64,000 nucleotides of DNA from Struthio camelus (GCF_040807025.1 NC_090980.1:310001-374000); one strand, 5' to 3'. Positions 19,951 to 30,940 are shown, counted from the first letter of the stretch. Numbers and translations are program-made. Notes: a model not told the origin generated them from the sequence alone.

Positions 19951-20420
19951 TGGGACCCCCCCCCCCAGGGCATTAGAACTCCCCCCAGGGCATTAATTCC
20001 CCCCCCAGGGGGGAACTGCCCTCCTGCCCCTCCTCCGGCAGCAATAGGGCCTCCTCGGGGTATTAAACCCCCCCCGGGGTAATATGATCCCCCCCCGGAG
20101 GTATTAACCCCCCCCCAGGGGGACCGCTATCCTGCCCCCCCATTGCAGGGCAATCGGACCCCTTTGGGGGGCAACATATCTCCCCCGCCAGGAGCAACAC
20201 CACCATCTCCTCCAAGGGGTAAAAGCCCTCCTACCCCCCCCCCAGGGTAACAGCACCCCCCCCCCCCCGCGGTGATAGCAGTTGTTCTGCGCCCCCCCCT
20301 CAGGTAAAAGCCCCCCTCCCAAGGGTAACTGCCCTCTTGCCCTCCCCGGACAATAGCTCTTCCGCCCCCCCCCCCCCAGGGGGTTACTGCCCTTCCCCCC
20401 CCCCCCAATAAACACATACT
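19950..20420. repeat. C-rich degenerate repeat between GRIK5 and ZNF574
   Basis: C-tracts alternate with GGGTAA/GGGTATTAA-like spacers about every 30-60 bp. I see no gene signal. Confidence 0.6.
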
Positions 20421-20436
20421 GGGTCCATCTCGCTCA

Positions 20437-20442
20437 TTTAAT
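20437..20442 (-). terminator. ZNF574: ZNF574 candidate poly(A) signal ATTAAA
   Basis: TTTAAT on the plus strand reads ATTAAA on the minus strand, about 715 bp after the ZNF574 stop. It is the only good hexamer before the next gene. Confidence 0.4.
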
Positions 20443-20699
20443 TGCAATGGGAAATAATGATCCCCCTCCCCCCACGGTGACAGGGTATTGGGGGGGCTGG
20501 GGGGGCAATTACGGAGGCAGTCGCTCCACTAGGGCCTGGGGGGCAGCAGTGCAGGGCCCAGTGCGGGGGGGGGGGGAGCAAAGCCCTGCGGCCCCCCCCT
20601 CCAAAACAGGGGTGCCCTAGGCAGAGAGACATGGGGGCAATGGGGAGAGGGGCTGCAGTGACCCCCCCCACTGCATGCCAGGGCACTGGGGATGTCCGG

Positions 20700-21090
20700 G
20701 GGGTGACATGGGGACATCAACCCCCATCACCTCCCCAAAACAAGGGGAGAGCCCCCTGAATCAGAGCTGGGCTGTCCCCAAGAGGGGGGGGTGACATGGG
20801 GACATCAACCCCCATCACCTCCCCAAAATGGGGGGAGAAACCCCCGAATCAGAGCTGGACTGACCCCAAGGCAGGGGGTGACACAGGGACATCAGTCCCC
20901 CAAAACAGGGGGAGAATCCCCTGAATCAGAGCTGGGATGACCCCAAGGCAGGGGGTGACACGGGGACATCAGCCCCCCAAAACGGGGGGAGAATCCCCTG
21001 AATCAGAGCTGGGCCAACCCCAAGGGGGGGTGACACAGGGACATCAGCCCCCCAAAACAGGAGGAGAAGCCCCTGGAGCAGATCTGAGCC
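20700..21090. repeat. ~77-bp tandem repeat in the ZNF574 3'UTR
   Basis: GAATCAGAGCTGG recurs with GAG at 20764, 20852, 20929 and 21006 (spacings 88, 77 and 77), each followed by CCCCAAG and GACATCA blocks. Confidence 0.8.
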
Positions 21091-21156
21091 GTCCCCGGGG
21101 GGTGCCAGTGGCCGCCAGCCCCCCCGGCCGCACCAGCCGGCGCGCCCCGGCCCCGC

Positions 21157-23712
21157 TCAGACGCCCCCGATGGGGATGTTGTCCAGGGGGCCGGCGGGGG
21201 CCGGGGCGGCCTCGGCCTCGGGGGGCGCGGGGTAGATCTCGATGGTCTCCATGATGGCCAGGGCGCTGCCGTAGTCCTGCCCGTCGGCGGCGGCGGCCAC
21301 CGCCTGCGCCTCGGCCAGCGCCTCGCGCTCGTGCTGCAGCCGCTGCTGCTGGTGGAGCTTGCGGTGCTTCCAGAGGTTGGAGAAGGAGCGGTAGGCCTTG
21401 CCGCAGGCCTCGCAGCGGTAGGGCCGCTCGCCGGTGTGGATGCGCCGGTGCTCGGCCAGCCGCACGGCGATGGTGAAGGCCTTGCCGCACTCCTCGCACT
21501 TGAAGGGCTTCTCGCCGGTGTGCAGCCGGCGGTGGTCCTTGAGGTGGGTGGACTGCCGGAAGGCCTTGCCGCAGTCGGGGCAGGGGTAGGGCCGCTCGCC
21601 CGTGTGGATGCGCCGGTGCACCTGCAGCGACGTCTCCGTGCTGAACAGCTTCTTGCACTCGCCGCACTCGAAGCTCTTGGGGCAGGGCGGGCGCCGGGGG
21701 GCCGGGGCCGCCGCCGCTGCGGTGGCGGGGGCTGCCGGCGAGGCCGCCGCTGCGTCACCACCGCCGGGGCCGCCGTGCACCCGCTCGTGGGCCCGGAGCC
21801 GGGCGGCCGAGCCCACCTTCTTGCCGCAGGTGGGGCACTCGAAGCGGCGGCTGACCTTGCCGCACTTGTGCTCCCGGAGCTGCAGGGCGGTGACGAAGGC
21901 GGCCCCGCAGCCCCCGCACACCTGGGGCTCGCGGCCCGCGTGGCTCAGCTGGTGCACGTCCAGCAGGCGCCGGAGCAGGAAGGAGCGCCCGCACTGCTGG
22001 CACTTGTAGGGGTACTCGCCCGTGTGGTGGTAGCGGTGCATGAGGAGGCGGTAGGGCCGGTGGAAGTGCACGCCGCACTCCTGGCACTTGTAGGGGTAGC
22101 GCCGGCTGTGCACAAAGAGGTGTTGCTGCAGGGTGGAGGACTGGGTGAAGCGCTTCTGGCACACCTCGCACTGGTAGGGCCGCTCGCCGGTGTGCGTCAG
22201 GCGGTGCCGCAGCAGGTTGGCCTGCGAGTTGAAGCTCTTGCCGCACTCCTTGCAGTGGAAGGGCCGCTCGCCCGTGTGCGTCAGCAGGTGGTTGCGCACG
22301 TGCGACTTCTTCTTGAACATCTTCCCGCAGGTGGGGCACTTGTGCCGGCGCTCCAGGCGGTGCACGAAGCGCTGGTGCCGCACCAGCTGCAGGTGCTTGG
22401 AGAACACCTTGCTGCACATCAGGCAGCGGAAGCTGGGGCCCTGCGTCTCCCCGCCATCCACCGAGTAGATGATGGCCAGCGGCACCACGTCCCCCGGCTT
22501 CTTGGCCTCCGCCGGCTCCGGCGGCGCGTCCTCGGGCGCGGGGCTGGGCTCGGCGGGCGCTGGGGTGGGCGGCAGCGGCCCGTGGGTGCGGCGGTGGTAG
22601 AGGAACTTGGTCATGTTGATGAAGGCCTTGCCGCAAGGGCAGCGGTGCAGCGGGTTGGGCGAGTGGGTGCGGCGGTGGGCCAGCAGCACCACCTCGGTGT
22701 CGAAGGCCAGCCCGCAGTCCAGGCAGAGGAAGTGCGACTCGCCGCTGTGGCCGCCCAGGTGCTGCTCCAGGGCGGGCGGCGAGGGCAGCACCTTGCTGCA
22801 GAGTGGGCACTGGAAGGCGCCGAGGCGGTGGCACCGCAGGTGCAGCTGCAGCTGGTGGGCCGAAGGGAAGAGCTGCTCACACTCGGCGCACCAGTGCTCC
22901 TGGGGGCCGCGGCGGGGCCGCCGCGACGGGCGCCAGCCCCCCGCCGCCCCCCCGGCCGCCGCCGCCGCCCCCCCCGCCGCCACCTCCTCGGGGCCGTTCT
23001 TCAGCTCGTAGCTGTGGTCGCCGGCCGTCACCTCGCCGCCGTTGGCCGCCGGGGCAGGGGCGGGCGCGGGCGCCGGCGGGGGCGAGGCGGGGGCCTCCGG
23101 GGCAGCCAGGTGGGTGGCCTGGTGCTCCAGGAAGTCCTTGGGCGTCTGGAAGAGCTGCAGGCACTCGCCGCACTCGTAGAGCAGCAGCTGCACGGTGCCG
23201 CCCTCGGCCCCGGCCTCCTCCGGCTTGCGGTAGGAGTGCTCCAGGTCCACCAGGGCTTGGCCCGGGCCCTGGGCCGGGGCCGGCTCGGGTGCCGCCGGCT
23301 CGGGCGCCGGGGTCCGGTGGCTTTGCCGGTGGGCCAGCCACACCTCCTGGCTGCTGAAGAGGGCTTTGCACTCCACGCACTCGTAGTGGATCTGCCCGGC
23401 GGCGGGCGGCTTGGCCGGCGACGGCTCGGGCTCCTGGCTCAGCAGCTTGATGTGCATCTCCTGGTGCTCCAGCAGCTGCCCGGGCGACACGAGGAGCTGC
23501 CCGCACTCCAGGCACTGGTACTGGCTGCTCTCGGGCACCGCCAAGGCCTGGTAGTCACCGGCCAGCCCCACCACCTCGTAGTGCTGCTCGGGGCCCAGGT
23601 GGGTCTGCTGGTGCAGCAGGGCCTCCTCCAGCGAGGCCGAGAGGTGGCTGCACTCGGAGCACACGTAGCGGTGCTCCACGTACAGCACCGTCTCCTCCGC
23701 CGGCTCCGCCAT
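21157..23712 (-). CDS. ZNF574: ZNF574: multi-C2H2 zinc-finger protein (complete)
   Basis: This 851-residue ORF in one exon is the orthologue of human ZNF574 (896 residues). It starts MAEPAEETVLYVEHRYVCSE, against human MTEESEETVLYIEHRYVCSE, with the first finger at C18/C21/H34/H38. About twenty C2H2 fingers follow. Degenerate N-terminal ones are separated by Pro/Ala linkers. Then comes a block containing RRHKCPTCGKMFKKKSHVRN, and finally four classical fingers joined by TGERPYPC, TGEKPFKC and TGERPYRC linkers. The protein is presumably nuclear and DNA-binding; its targets are unknown to me. No KRAB or SCAN domain is seen. The start is fixed by the conserved N terminus. Confidence 0.96.
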   Translation of the reverse strand: MAEPAEETVLYVEHRYVCSECSHLSASLEEALLHQQTHLGPEQHYEVVGLAGDYQALAVPESSQYQCLECGQLLVSPGQLLEHQEMHIKLLSQEPEPSPAKPPAAGQIHYECVECKALFSSQEVWLAHRQSHRTPAPEPAAPEPAPAQGPGQALVDLEHSYRKPEEAGAEGGTVQLLLYECGECLQLFQTPKDFLEHQATHLAAPEAPASPPPAPAPAPAPAANGGEVTAGDHSYELKNGPEEVAAGGAAAAAGGAAGGWRPSRRPRRGPQEHWCAECEQLFPSAHQLQLHLRCHRLGAFQCPLCSKVLPSPPALEQHLGGHSGESHFLCLDCGLAFDTEVVLLAHRRTHSPNPLHRCPCGKAFINMTKFLYHRRTHGPLPPTPAPAEPSPAPEDAPPEPAEAKKPGDVVPLAIIYSVDGGETQGPSFRCLMCSKVFSKHLQLVRHQRFVHRLERRHKCPTCGKMFKKKSHVRNHLLTHTGERPFHCKECGKSFNSQANLLRHRLTHTGERPYQCEVCQKRFTQSSTLQQHLFVHSRRYPYKCQECGVHFHRPYRLLMHRYHHTGEYPYKCQQCGRSFLLRRLLDVHQLSHAGREPQVCGGCGAAFVTALQLREHKCGKVSRRFECPTCGKKVGSAARLRAHERVHGGPGGGDAAAASPAAPATAAAAAPAPRRPPCPKSFECGECKKLFSTETSLQVHRRIHTGERPYPCPDCGKAFRQSTHLKDHRRLHTGEKPFKCEECGKAFTIAVRLAEHRRIHTGERPYRCEACGKAYRSFSNLWKHRKLHQQQRLQHEREALAEAQAVAAAADGQDYGSALAIMETIEIYPAPPEAEAAPAPAGPLDNIPIGGV

Positions 23713-23901
23713 CCCCGCGAGAGGCGGCGGCGGTGGCCGCCGCGGCGGGGGGACGACGCGGGGCTCGGCCGCGGGGGGACCGGCTCAGGGGCTGGCCTCG
23801 CAGGCTGGTGGCAGGGGTGCGCGCACGGGCGGTGGGGCGTCCGCCTTCCAGGTTGCGGGCGGGGGCAGCGTCCGCGCTCGGCTGCGGCAGAAGGGGGGGA
23901 T
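23713..23901 (-). other. ZNF574: ZNF574 5'UTR part of the coding exon
   Basis: A good acceptor (TCTGTCCCCAG) precedes 23901. The exon then reads through GC-rich 5'UTR to the ATG at 23712. Confidence 0.55.
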
Positions 23902-24840
23902 CTGGGGACAGAGCGGGAGTCGGTCACCCACAGACCCCATAGCCCCTTTGGGGAGACACCCATAGCCCCCACCCCAGCTTCTCACTGCCCCTCATGTGCC
24001 CCTTTGCCCACCGCTGCCACCCTGAGCCATGCCATGGGTCCCACCCCAAAGCCCAGGCCCCTCAGGCCCACACCCAGGGCACCCCGACCTCCTGGGGCCC
24101 CCCCATTGCCCCCCCACAGGCCTCCTCGACCCTTAGAGACCCCCCCCGTTCCCCTCAGACCCACGCCCTGGGCCCCCTCAACCCCTACACGCCCCTGTTC
24201 TCCCTCAGGGTCCTCTCCAAACCCTGAGGACCCCTATGCCACCCCTCCCTGGCCCCTATAGGTTTCTGTGTTCCCCTATGGCTCCCCTCGACCTCCACAG
24301 AGCTCTCTGCCCCCTCAAGGTTCCCCTCAAGGCCCCTGTCACCCCTCAGCCCCCCAGATCCCCAAAGGCCCCACTTCCCTCAGGGCCCCCTGGCTCCCGC
24401 AGACCCCCATCCTGCCCTCAGGTTCCCCCTGACCCCTGCAGAGCCCTGCTCCCTCTCAGGGTCTCCCTGACCCCCATCTCCCCTCAGGGTCCTTCCGACC
24501 CCCACAGAGCCCTGCTCCCTCTCGGAGTCTCCCTGACCCCCATCTCCCCCTCAGGGTCCCTCCAACCCCCACAGAGCCCTGCTCCCCCTCAGGGTCTCCC
24601 TGACCCCCATCTCCCCTCAGGGTCCCTGCTCCCTCTCGGGGTCCCCCCGACCCCCACCGAGCCCTGCTCCCTCTCGGGGTCCCCCTGACCCCCATCTCCC
24701 CCCAGGGTCCCCCCGACCCCCACCGAGCCCTGCTCCCTCTCGGGGCCCCTCGAGGCCGCTGTCGCCCCTCCGCCCCCCCCGGGGTCCCGGCCCCCCCCCG
24801 CGGGCCCCCCCGGGCCTGCCCCTCCCCCGCCCCCCCTCAC
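23902..24840 (-). other. ZNF574: ZNF574 5'UTR intron
   Basis: A donor GGGAG|GTGAGG at 24841/24840 pairs with the acceptor at 23902. The intron contains a degenerate minisatellite at about 24400-24740 built from CTCAGGGTCTCCCTGACC and CCCCCATCTCCCCTC segments. Confidence 0.5.
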
Positions 24841-25065
24841 CTCCCGTCTCGCTCTCGCTCTCGCTCCCTCTCTCTCCCCCTCCCCCCGCCAGCACCCCTC
24901 AACATCCCGCCTCGCCATTGGCCGTCGCGGCCCGGCCAATCCGAGAGGCCGCGCTCGGGGCTCTCGGCCAATGGGCGCGCGCGCCGCGCGGCCCCGCCCC
25001 CTTTGCCGGCCTCTGCGAGGTGCGTGATAGGGGCGGGGGAGAGAGCTCGCGCTGACGTCAGGGCG
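24841..25065 (-). promoter_or_regulatory. ZNF574: ZNF574 first exon and promoter (three CCAAT boxes plus CRE)
   Basis: A GA-rich untranslated exon ends at 24841. Upstream lie three CCAAT-type boxes (GCCATTGGCC, CGGCCAATCC, GGCCAATGGG between about 24914 and 24977) and a CRE-like TGACGTCA near 25053. The boxes are about 30 bp apart, as expected for NF-Y sites. There is no TATA box. Confidence 0.65.
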
Positions 25066-25079
25066 GAGCCCCGCCATGT

Positions 25080-25490
25080 TGGGAGCGGGGCAAACCAACG
25101 CGGGGAGGGGGGGAGGAGCGAACCAATGTGGGGCGCCCGGGGGGGGCTTGGGGCGCCCCATGGGGCGGTTGAGGGGGGTTGGAGCGAACCAACGAGGCGA
25201 CTGCCGGGGGGGGATTGTGGACCGCACCACGCGGGGCGTGTGTGGGGGGGTGGCTCCTGGGAGAAGACCAAGGGCGTGGGGAGGGGGGGCGGTGGGTGAG
25301 ACCAACGGGGGAGGGTGGATCAAACCACTGTGGGCAGTTCTGGGGGGGGAGCCTAGGAGGAAACTGAGGGGGGTTGGGCCAAACCACCCTGGCAGCCCGG
25401 GGGGGGGTTCGGGCGAAACCAACGCAGTGGGGGGAAGCTGGGTCAGACCACTGCGCGGGGGGGGGTGGTTTGGGGCGTACCAAGCAGAAG
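25080..25490. repeat. Degenerate ~70-bp repeat, AACCAACG/AACCACTG motif
   Basis: GCGAACCAACG, CAAACCACTGTGG and variants recur about every 60-80 bp between G-tracts, in the gap between the ZNF574 promoter and the POU2F2 3' end. Confidence 0.6.
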
Positions 25491-25630
25491 CGGGGGGGGT
25501 CATCCCTCCACCCAGCAGGCCCAGGACGCTCCCAGCAGGGCCTTGGGGCAGAGCGGGGGCCCCGGCGCCCCCCGCCCCAGACCGGCCGGCGGACAGAGGC
25601 ACGGAGGCGGCGCGGGGCTCTGTACATTTC

Positions 25631-25636
25631 TTTATT
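25631..25636 (-). terminator. POU2F2: POU2F2 distal poly(A) signal AATAAA
   Basis: The minus strand reads GGGAACAATAAAGAAATGTA here, a typical signal context, just before the ZNF574 promoter region. Confidence 0.55.
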
Positions 25637-25789
25637 GTTCCCGTGGGCGACACACTCGGTTACAAAAAATGTCGTTAAAAGAAGCGGAAAAAACCACGAA
25701 CAACGAACGAGGCGGGAGATCAAGTCACGCACGCGGCTACCCGGGGACGGGGCAGGGACAGAGCCACGGGCCGGGGAGCCCCTGGGGAG

Positions 25790-26170
25790 GGGCGGGGCCA
25801 GAGGGAGCTGGGTTAGGGCAGAGGGGCGGGGCTAAGACAAGGGGTGGGGCTAGCAGAGAGGGGAGGAGCTAAGAGAAGGGGAGGGGCTAAGGGCAGGGGG
25901 CAGGGCCATGGCCAAGGGGAGGTGCTAATAGAAGGGGGGCTAAGGGGAGGGAGGGGCTAATAGAAGGGGAGGAGCTAAGAGAAGGGGCAATGTCATGGCC
26001 AAGGGGAGGTGCTAAGGGAAGGGGGCGGGGACATGACCAAGGGGAGGAGCTAAGAGAAGGGAGGGGCTAAGGCCAAGGGGAGGGGCTAAGGCCAAGGGGG
26101 AGCTAAGAGAAGGGGAGGAGCTAAGGGCAAGGGGAGGGGCTAATAGAAAGGGGAGGGGCTAAGGGGGCGG
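25790..26170. repeat. GGGGAGGGGCTAAG minisatellite
   Basis: Units of about 20-30 bp, GGGGAGGAGCTAAGAGAAG and GGGGAGGGGCTAAGG, recur throughout. They lie in the distal POU2F2 3'UTR. Confidence 0.8.
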
Positions 26171-26629
26171 GGCTCCCTGGGCCCAGCCTGGTAGCTGGGG
26201 GCCGGCTGGGGTCCCGCAGCCGCTCGCAGCGAGAATCGAATGTTCCCGTTCCCAAGGACACGGAGTCAAAAATATACATTTGTGGGGGCCGGCGGGGCCT
26301 GGGCCGGGGCCGGGGCCACTGCGGCCGGGAGGGGGGTGGCAACGGGGGGATTTTTTTTTTTTATGACTTTTCTTTTTTGCTTTTTTTTTAAAGCTTTTTT
26401 TTTTTTCCTACTGTTATTTTATTTCTTCATCTCTTACAAAAAGGTAGCAGGGTTGTGTGTGGTGAATGAACATCTTTGGTTTACTCTGTATTTCGCTCTC
26501 CTCCCGCCGCGGCCGCCCCCTTCCCAACATCCCGAGGCCACTCCGGGGGCCCGGCCGGCCGTTCCCGGGGGCCGGCAGCTCCGGGGTTCAGATGAGGCAT
26601 TGCAAAGGGCCATCGGGTGCTCGGCTGGG

Positions 26630-26870
26630 GACAGGGTGCGGGGATGGGGACAGGGAGAAGGGATGGGGAAAAGGATAGGGACAGGGATAAGGGATAGGGA
26701 GGGGGAGAAGGACAGGGAGAAGGGATGGGGACAAGGATGAGGAATGGGGACAAGGATAAGGGATAGAGATGGGGATAAGCGATGGGGACAAGGATAAGGG
26801 ATGGGGCGAGGATAAGGGATGGGGACAGGGATAAAGGATAAGGATGGGGATGGGGAGAAGGGATGGGTTG
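26630..26870. repeat. GGGGACAAGGATAAGGGAT repeat
   Basis: Purine-rich units of about 20 bp recur in the POU2F2 3'UTR. A CT-dinucleotide patch follows at about 26880-26925. Confidence 0.75.
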
Positions 26871-27229
26871 GGAGTGCAAGTCTCTCTCTCTCTCTTCTCT
26901 CTCGCTCTCTCTCTCTCTCTCCCGGCCATGCCCAGCTGTCCCCCCAAGCGGGGTTCGAGGTGAGGGAAACCCCCAAGGTGGCTTTTGGGGCTGGACTGTC
27001 CCAACTGAGCGACCCCCGACAAGGCTCCTCCACAGCCCGGCATGGCCCCACATCCCTCACCAGGCTGGCTGGGCTGCCCTTGGCATGTCTAGAACGGCAA
27101 GAGATACCTAGAACAACCAGTGCGGCTCCACGCTCGGGGGCTCCCCAGCATGTGGGCTATAGGGGCAGCAAAGCCCCTCCATGCTCCTGCTACAGCATCC
27201 TCCAGCCTGGAGCTCAAGGGGAACCAAGA

Positions 27230-27600
27230 ACTGGAGCTGCACCAACAACTGGGGACACACTAAGAACCAGAGATGCACCAAGAACCAGAGAGCCATCAAG
27301 AACCGGAGCAACACCAAGAACCGGAGAACCACCGAGCCAGAGAGCCACCAAGAACTGGAGACACATCGAGAACCGGAGACGTACCAAGAACCGGAGAGCC
27401 ACCAAGAACCGGAGACACACCAAGAACTGGAGATGCACTGAGAACCCAAGAGCCACCAAGAACCAGAGACACACTGTGACCCAGAAAGCCACCATGAACT
27501 GGAGACGCACCAAGAACCAGAGACGCGCCAAGAACCGGAGACGCACCAAGAACTGGAGATGCACCAAGAACCGGAGAGCCACTGAGAACTAAGGAGCCAC
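27230..27600. repeat. AAGAACCGGAGACGCACC minisatellite
   Basis: Units of 15-18 bp (AAGAACCGGAGA plus GCACC or GCCACC), all multiples of three, keep several frames open. The resulting Pro/Glu/His repeat ORFs have no other coding support. Confidence 0.8.
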
Positions 27601-27806
27601 CGAGAATTGAGGAGCCACCAAGACCCAAGGAGCCACCGAGCACACGAGAGCCCCTCGCACTTGGCACTGGAGCAAGCTGGGTGGGGGGCACCTCCCCCAC
27701 AGCCCCACCAGCCTCCTCCAAGACCAACCTAGAACCAGCACACAGCTGGGCAAGGTGGGCTGGCTGACGCCAGCAGGCTGAGGCCTATTTGGTTGAGCGC
27801 ACGTCT

Positions 27807-27815
27807 ATGAGGTAT
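27807..27815 (-). promoter_or_regulatory. POU2F2: let-7-type 3'UTR site 1 (AUACCUCAU)
   Basis: The mRNA strand reads AUACCUCAU. UACCUCA pairs with let-7 positions 2-7 with an A opposite position 1, a 7mer-A1 site. Confidence 0.4.
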
Positions 27816-28009
27816 ATGTCCGAGGAGCCTCGGGAGAGGGGGCCGCCGGGCACAGGGCCGGGGGGCAGCTGCCTCCCTTCCCTCCTGCTCCGGCCCTCTT
27901 TGGCTGCAAGACGAGTAATTTGCTTCTATAAAACACCAATGGATGCAGTGGGGGGTGAAGGGGGAAGAGAGAGAGAGAGAGAAAGTCCTAATCCAGCACA
28001 GCCTCGTGC

Positions 28010-28440
28010 CACAGAGGACCATGAGTCCACGACACTGCAGCAGACCCCAAGGACATGACACTGCGGAGGTCCCTGAGGCCACAACACCAGGGAGGTCCCC
28101 ACGGCCACAGCCCTGCAGAGGTACCCAAGGCCATGACGCTGGCGGGATCCCCAAGGCTATGACACCATAGAAATCCCCAAGGCCATGTGGAGGTCCCCTC
28201 GGCAGCACCATCAAGGAGGTCCCCACGGCCATGACACTGTGGAAGTCCTGAGGCCACTGGACCATGGAGGTCCCCAAGGCCATGGCCATGTGGAGGTCCC
28301 CAAGACCACGGTGGTCCCCAAGGCTGTGACCCTGTGGAGGTCTCTGAGGTGATACCATTGCGGAGATCCGCAAGGCCACAGTGGTCCCCAAGGCGATGGC
28401 CCTGTGGAGGTCCCGAGGTGGCACCATCATGGAGGTCCCC
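28010..28440. repeat. GAGGTCCCCAAGGCCATG minisatellite
   Basis: Units of about 24-32 bp carrying GAGGTCCC and AAGGCCA recur in the POU2F2 3'UTR. Confidence 0.75.
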
Positions 28441-28800
28441 GAGGCCCCCCCGGGGCTTGCGTCACAGCAGCTGAATCATCGTCACCTCTCAAGTCACTTC
28501 TAAGTCCCACAATTACAAATACATTAATGAGGAAACAAGCTCAAGAGACTTTCCCGAGAGCTGGACACCTGGCTCCCCGGGGCCAGAGGGGACCGAAAGA
28601 CTCGCCCCCCCCCCCCACTCCCCACCCCCAAAACACCCCGAAAAAGCCAAAGCAAAATACAAAACCAGGTGGGGAGGGAGCCGAGGGGGGGAGGAGAGGG
28701 GGGGGTTGGGGGGTGGCTGGTCCGGGCTGGGCTGCCCCCGGCTCCGGCCCCCCCCGCGCGCCCCCTCCAAGCGTTTCTATTTGGTTTCTCTTTAAAGTAT

Positions 28801-28809
28801 ATGAGGTAT
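28801..28809 (-). promoter_or_regulatory. POU2F2: let-7-type 3'UTR site 2 (AUACCUCAU)
   Basis: Same nonamer as site 1; the shared context extends to CATATACCTCATA on the mRNA strand. Confidence 0.4.
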
Positions 28810-30339
28810 ATGGCGAGCTATCTCCAAAGAGCCTGGTGGGGCTGCGCCGGGCCGGCCCCCGCCGGGGGTGGGGGGGGGCCAATATTTGGTTTGGCAGCTG
28901 TAGTTTAAAGCTTGTTTTTGAGATTTTTTTTTTTTTCCAGGGGGGGAGGGAAGGGAGAGGGGGCAGCGGCTGCATTTCGGGGAGCGGGTCCGTGTGGCCT
29001 CTGACCCCATGGGGCTCGGAGGGGGCCCAGGCGTCCGAGCTCCCAACCCCCACCCCACCCCAAAACCTCCCCGCCACCCCCCACCCCCGCCGGGCGTGGG
29101 GCCCAGGCGTCCGAGCCAGGGAACCTGCCCGAGATGCAGCCGCGGCCCCCGGGGCCCCCCCGGACACCGGGGCCTGGCTCACGGGGCGCCGCCACTCAGC
29201 TCTGCGCATGGAGATAGGGTCATTTTTGGTCTAGAATCAAATTTTTTTTTACACTTTTTGGTTTTTTGAGGTTTTTTTTCTTTTTTTGTTTTTTTATCTT
29301 TTTCCTTTTTTTTTTTTTTTTTGGTTGTTTCAACATCGTCTCCGACTTTCCCGCGTTTGGTTTCGGAGGGGTTACTTTTTTTCACCCCTCCTTTCTCTTT
29401 TTGTGTGTATTTTTTTTCCCCTCTCTTTTCCTACAGGAAGAAGCGATGAAGCCGACGTAGAGTTTCTCTCTGTATAAAAAAAAAAAAAAAAGACCCAAAA
29501 ATGGGGGTTCTGCCCCTTCCCCCCCACCCTCCCTCCTCCCCCAAACTGAACCCCCTCAAAACCAAAAAAAAGGTTTTTTTCTTTTTTCTTCCTCTTTCTC
29601 TGTTAAAAAGACAAGAAAAAAGAAAAGAAGGAAAGAAAGAGCGATAAGAAGAAGAGAGATCACGAAACAGGTACATTCCACGTAGAAAACACGGCCGCGG
29701 GCCGGGAGACGTCCCGTCCCCGCGGCCCCGACTTTGCTGCTCTCGCGCCCGCCAAGGGTCGAAAAACTCTGCGTTTTTGTGTTCAAGTCTTTTTTTTTTT
29801 TTTTGGTCGTCGTTGTCGATCCTCTTTTTTTCGTTGTTTTTTTGTTTTTCCTTTGAAAAACCGGGTGTTGGCGGTTTTCGCGTTCGTCCATGCAACGCGC
29901 AGTTTCACAGTATTCTCGTCCGTCGCTGCTCGAGCCCAGCGGTGGGTGGGGGGGGGAAAGCCGGAGCCGAAAATGAGGTCAAAGAGACGGGGTTTGGTTT
30001 TCCCTCCGGCCCGCTCTCGGCGGTCTCTCATGGCTAAACTTCCTTCTCTGCGAGGAGCAAGACTTTGGTTCAGCGGCGCCAGGAGCGGCGCGACGTGAGG
30101 GCGGCGGCGGCGGCGCGACGTGAGGCGACGCCGGCGCCACAGGAGGCGACGCTGCGCCAGGGCGAGGCCGGGGCGAGGCCGGGGCGAGGCCGTCGCCATG
30201 GCGCCCGTGCGGCCTCGCCCGCCGTTGCCACGGCATCGCCTGCTGTTGCCGCGGCGTCGCCCGCCGTTGCCGCGGCGTCACCCGGCCGTCGCCACGGTGT
30301 CGCCCGCCGTCGCCGCGGCGCCTCCAGGCCGCCACGTCC

Positions 30340-30348
30340 ATGAGGTAT
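30340..30348 (-). promoter_or_regulatory. POU2F2: let-7-type 3'UTR site 3 (AUACCUCAU)
   Basis: Third exact copy of the nonamer, in otherwise unrelated GC-rich sequence. Confidence 0.4.
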
Positions 30349-30747
30349 TTGGTCGCAGAGAGGGCCCGGCGCCCCGCGCGCTCCCTGGCCTCCCTTCCTC
30401 CGCTCAAGTCCTTTTAAGTTTATTTATTTATTTTTGTCTGTCGAGTCTCTTTGTTCGCTCGAAGTCAAGATTTTTTAATTATTATTTTAGCAGTTATTAG
30501 GTTTTTTTGTTTTGTTTTGTTTTCTGTTCTGTTTTTGGTTCAGAGGTTCCTCTCGCCCCCTCCAGGCACGCGGGGCCCCAGGGGCGTCGTGTGGAGATGC
30601 AGCGATTTTTCTTTTCTTTTTTTGGTTTTTGTTTTTTTTTGGTTTCCTTCGGGCCGTGGGCAGGGCGATGCTGGCGCCCCGTTTGTGGCGGTTCGTTTGG
30701 TTTGTCAGGCACTGCAAGATGAATTGTTCTTTTTTTTTTTTTGGTCT

Positions 30748-30783
<36 letters not shown>

Positions 30784-30940
30784 TTTTCGTTCGTTTGTTT
30801 GTTTTTTTCTCTCAGAACAACAGGTATAAAAATAAGAACGAAGCATCCTCGCGCCCCCACCGGGCCCCTCCGCACCGAGACAGGGGGGACCCCGCGGGGA
30901 CGGGGCTGCCGGGGGCCGAACACGTCTCGTCCGTCCTGGG

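Noticed and set aside
18480-19976. Long ORFs on both strands across the GRIK5 CpG island
   Set aside because: Simple-repeat and duplicated GC-rich sequence, open in several frames at once.
20408-20414. Plus-strand AATAAA as a gene end
   Set aside because: No plus-strand gene precedes it; all recognised genes are on the minus strand.
21331-24261. 976-codon open frame antisense to ZNF574 on the plus strand
   Set aside because: It mirrors the GC-rich third positions of the zinc-finger ORF on the other strand. It has no recognisable domain, and the sense frame is clearly ZNF574.
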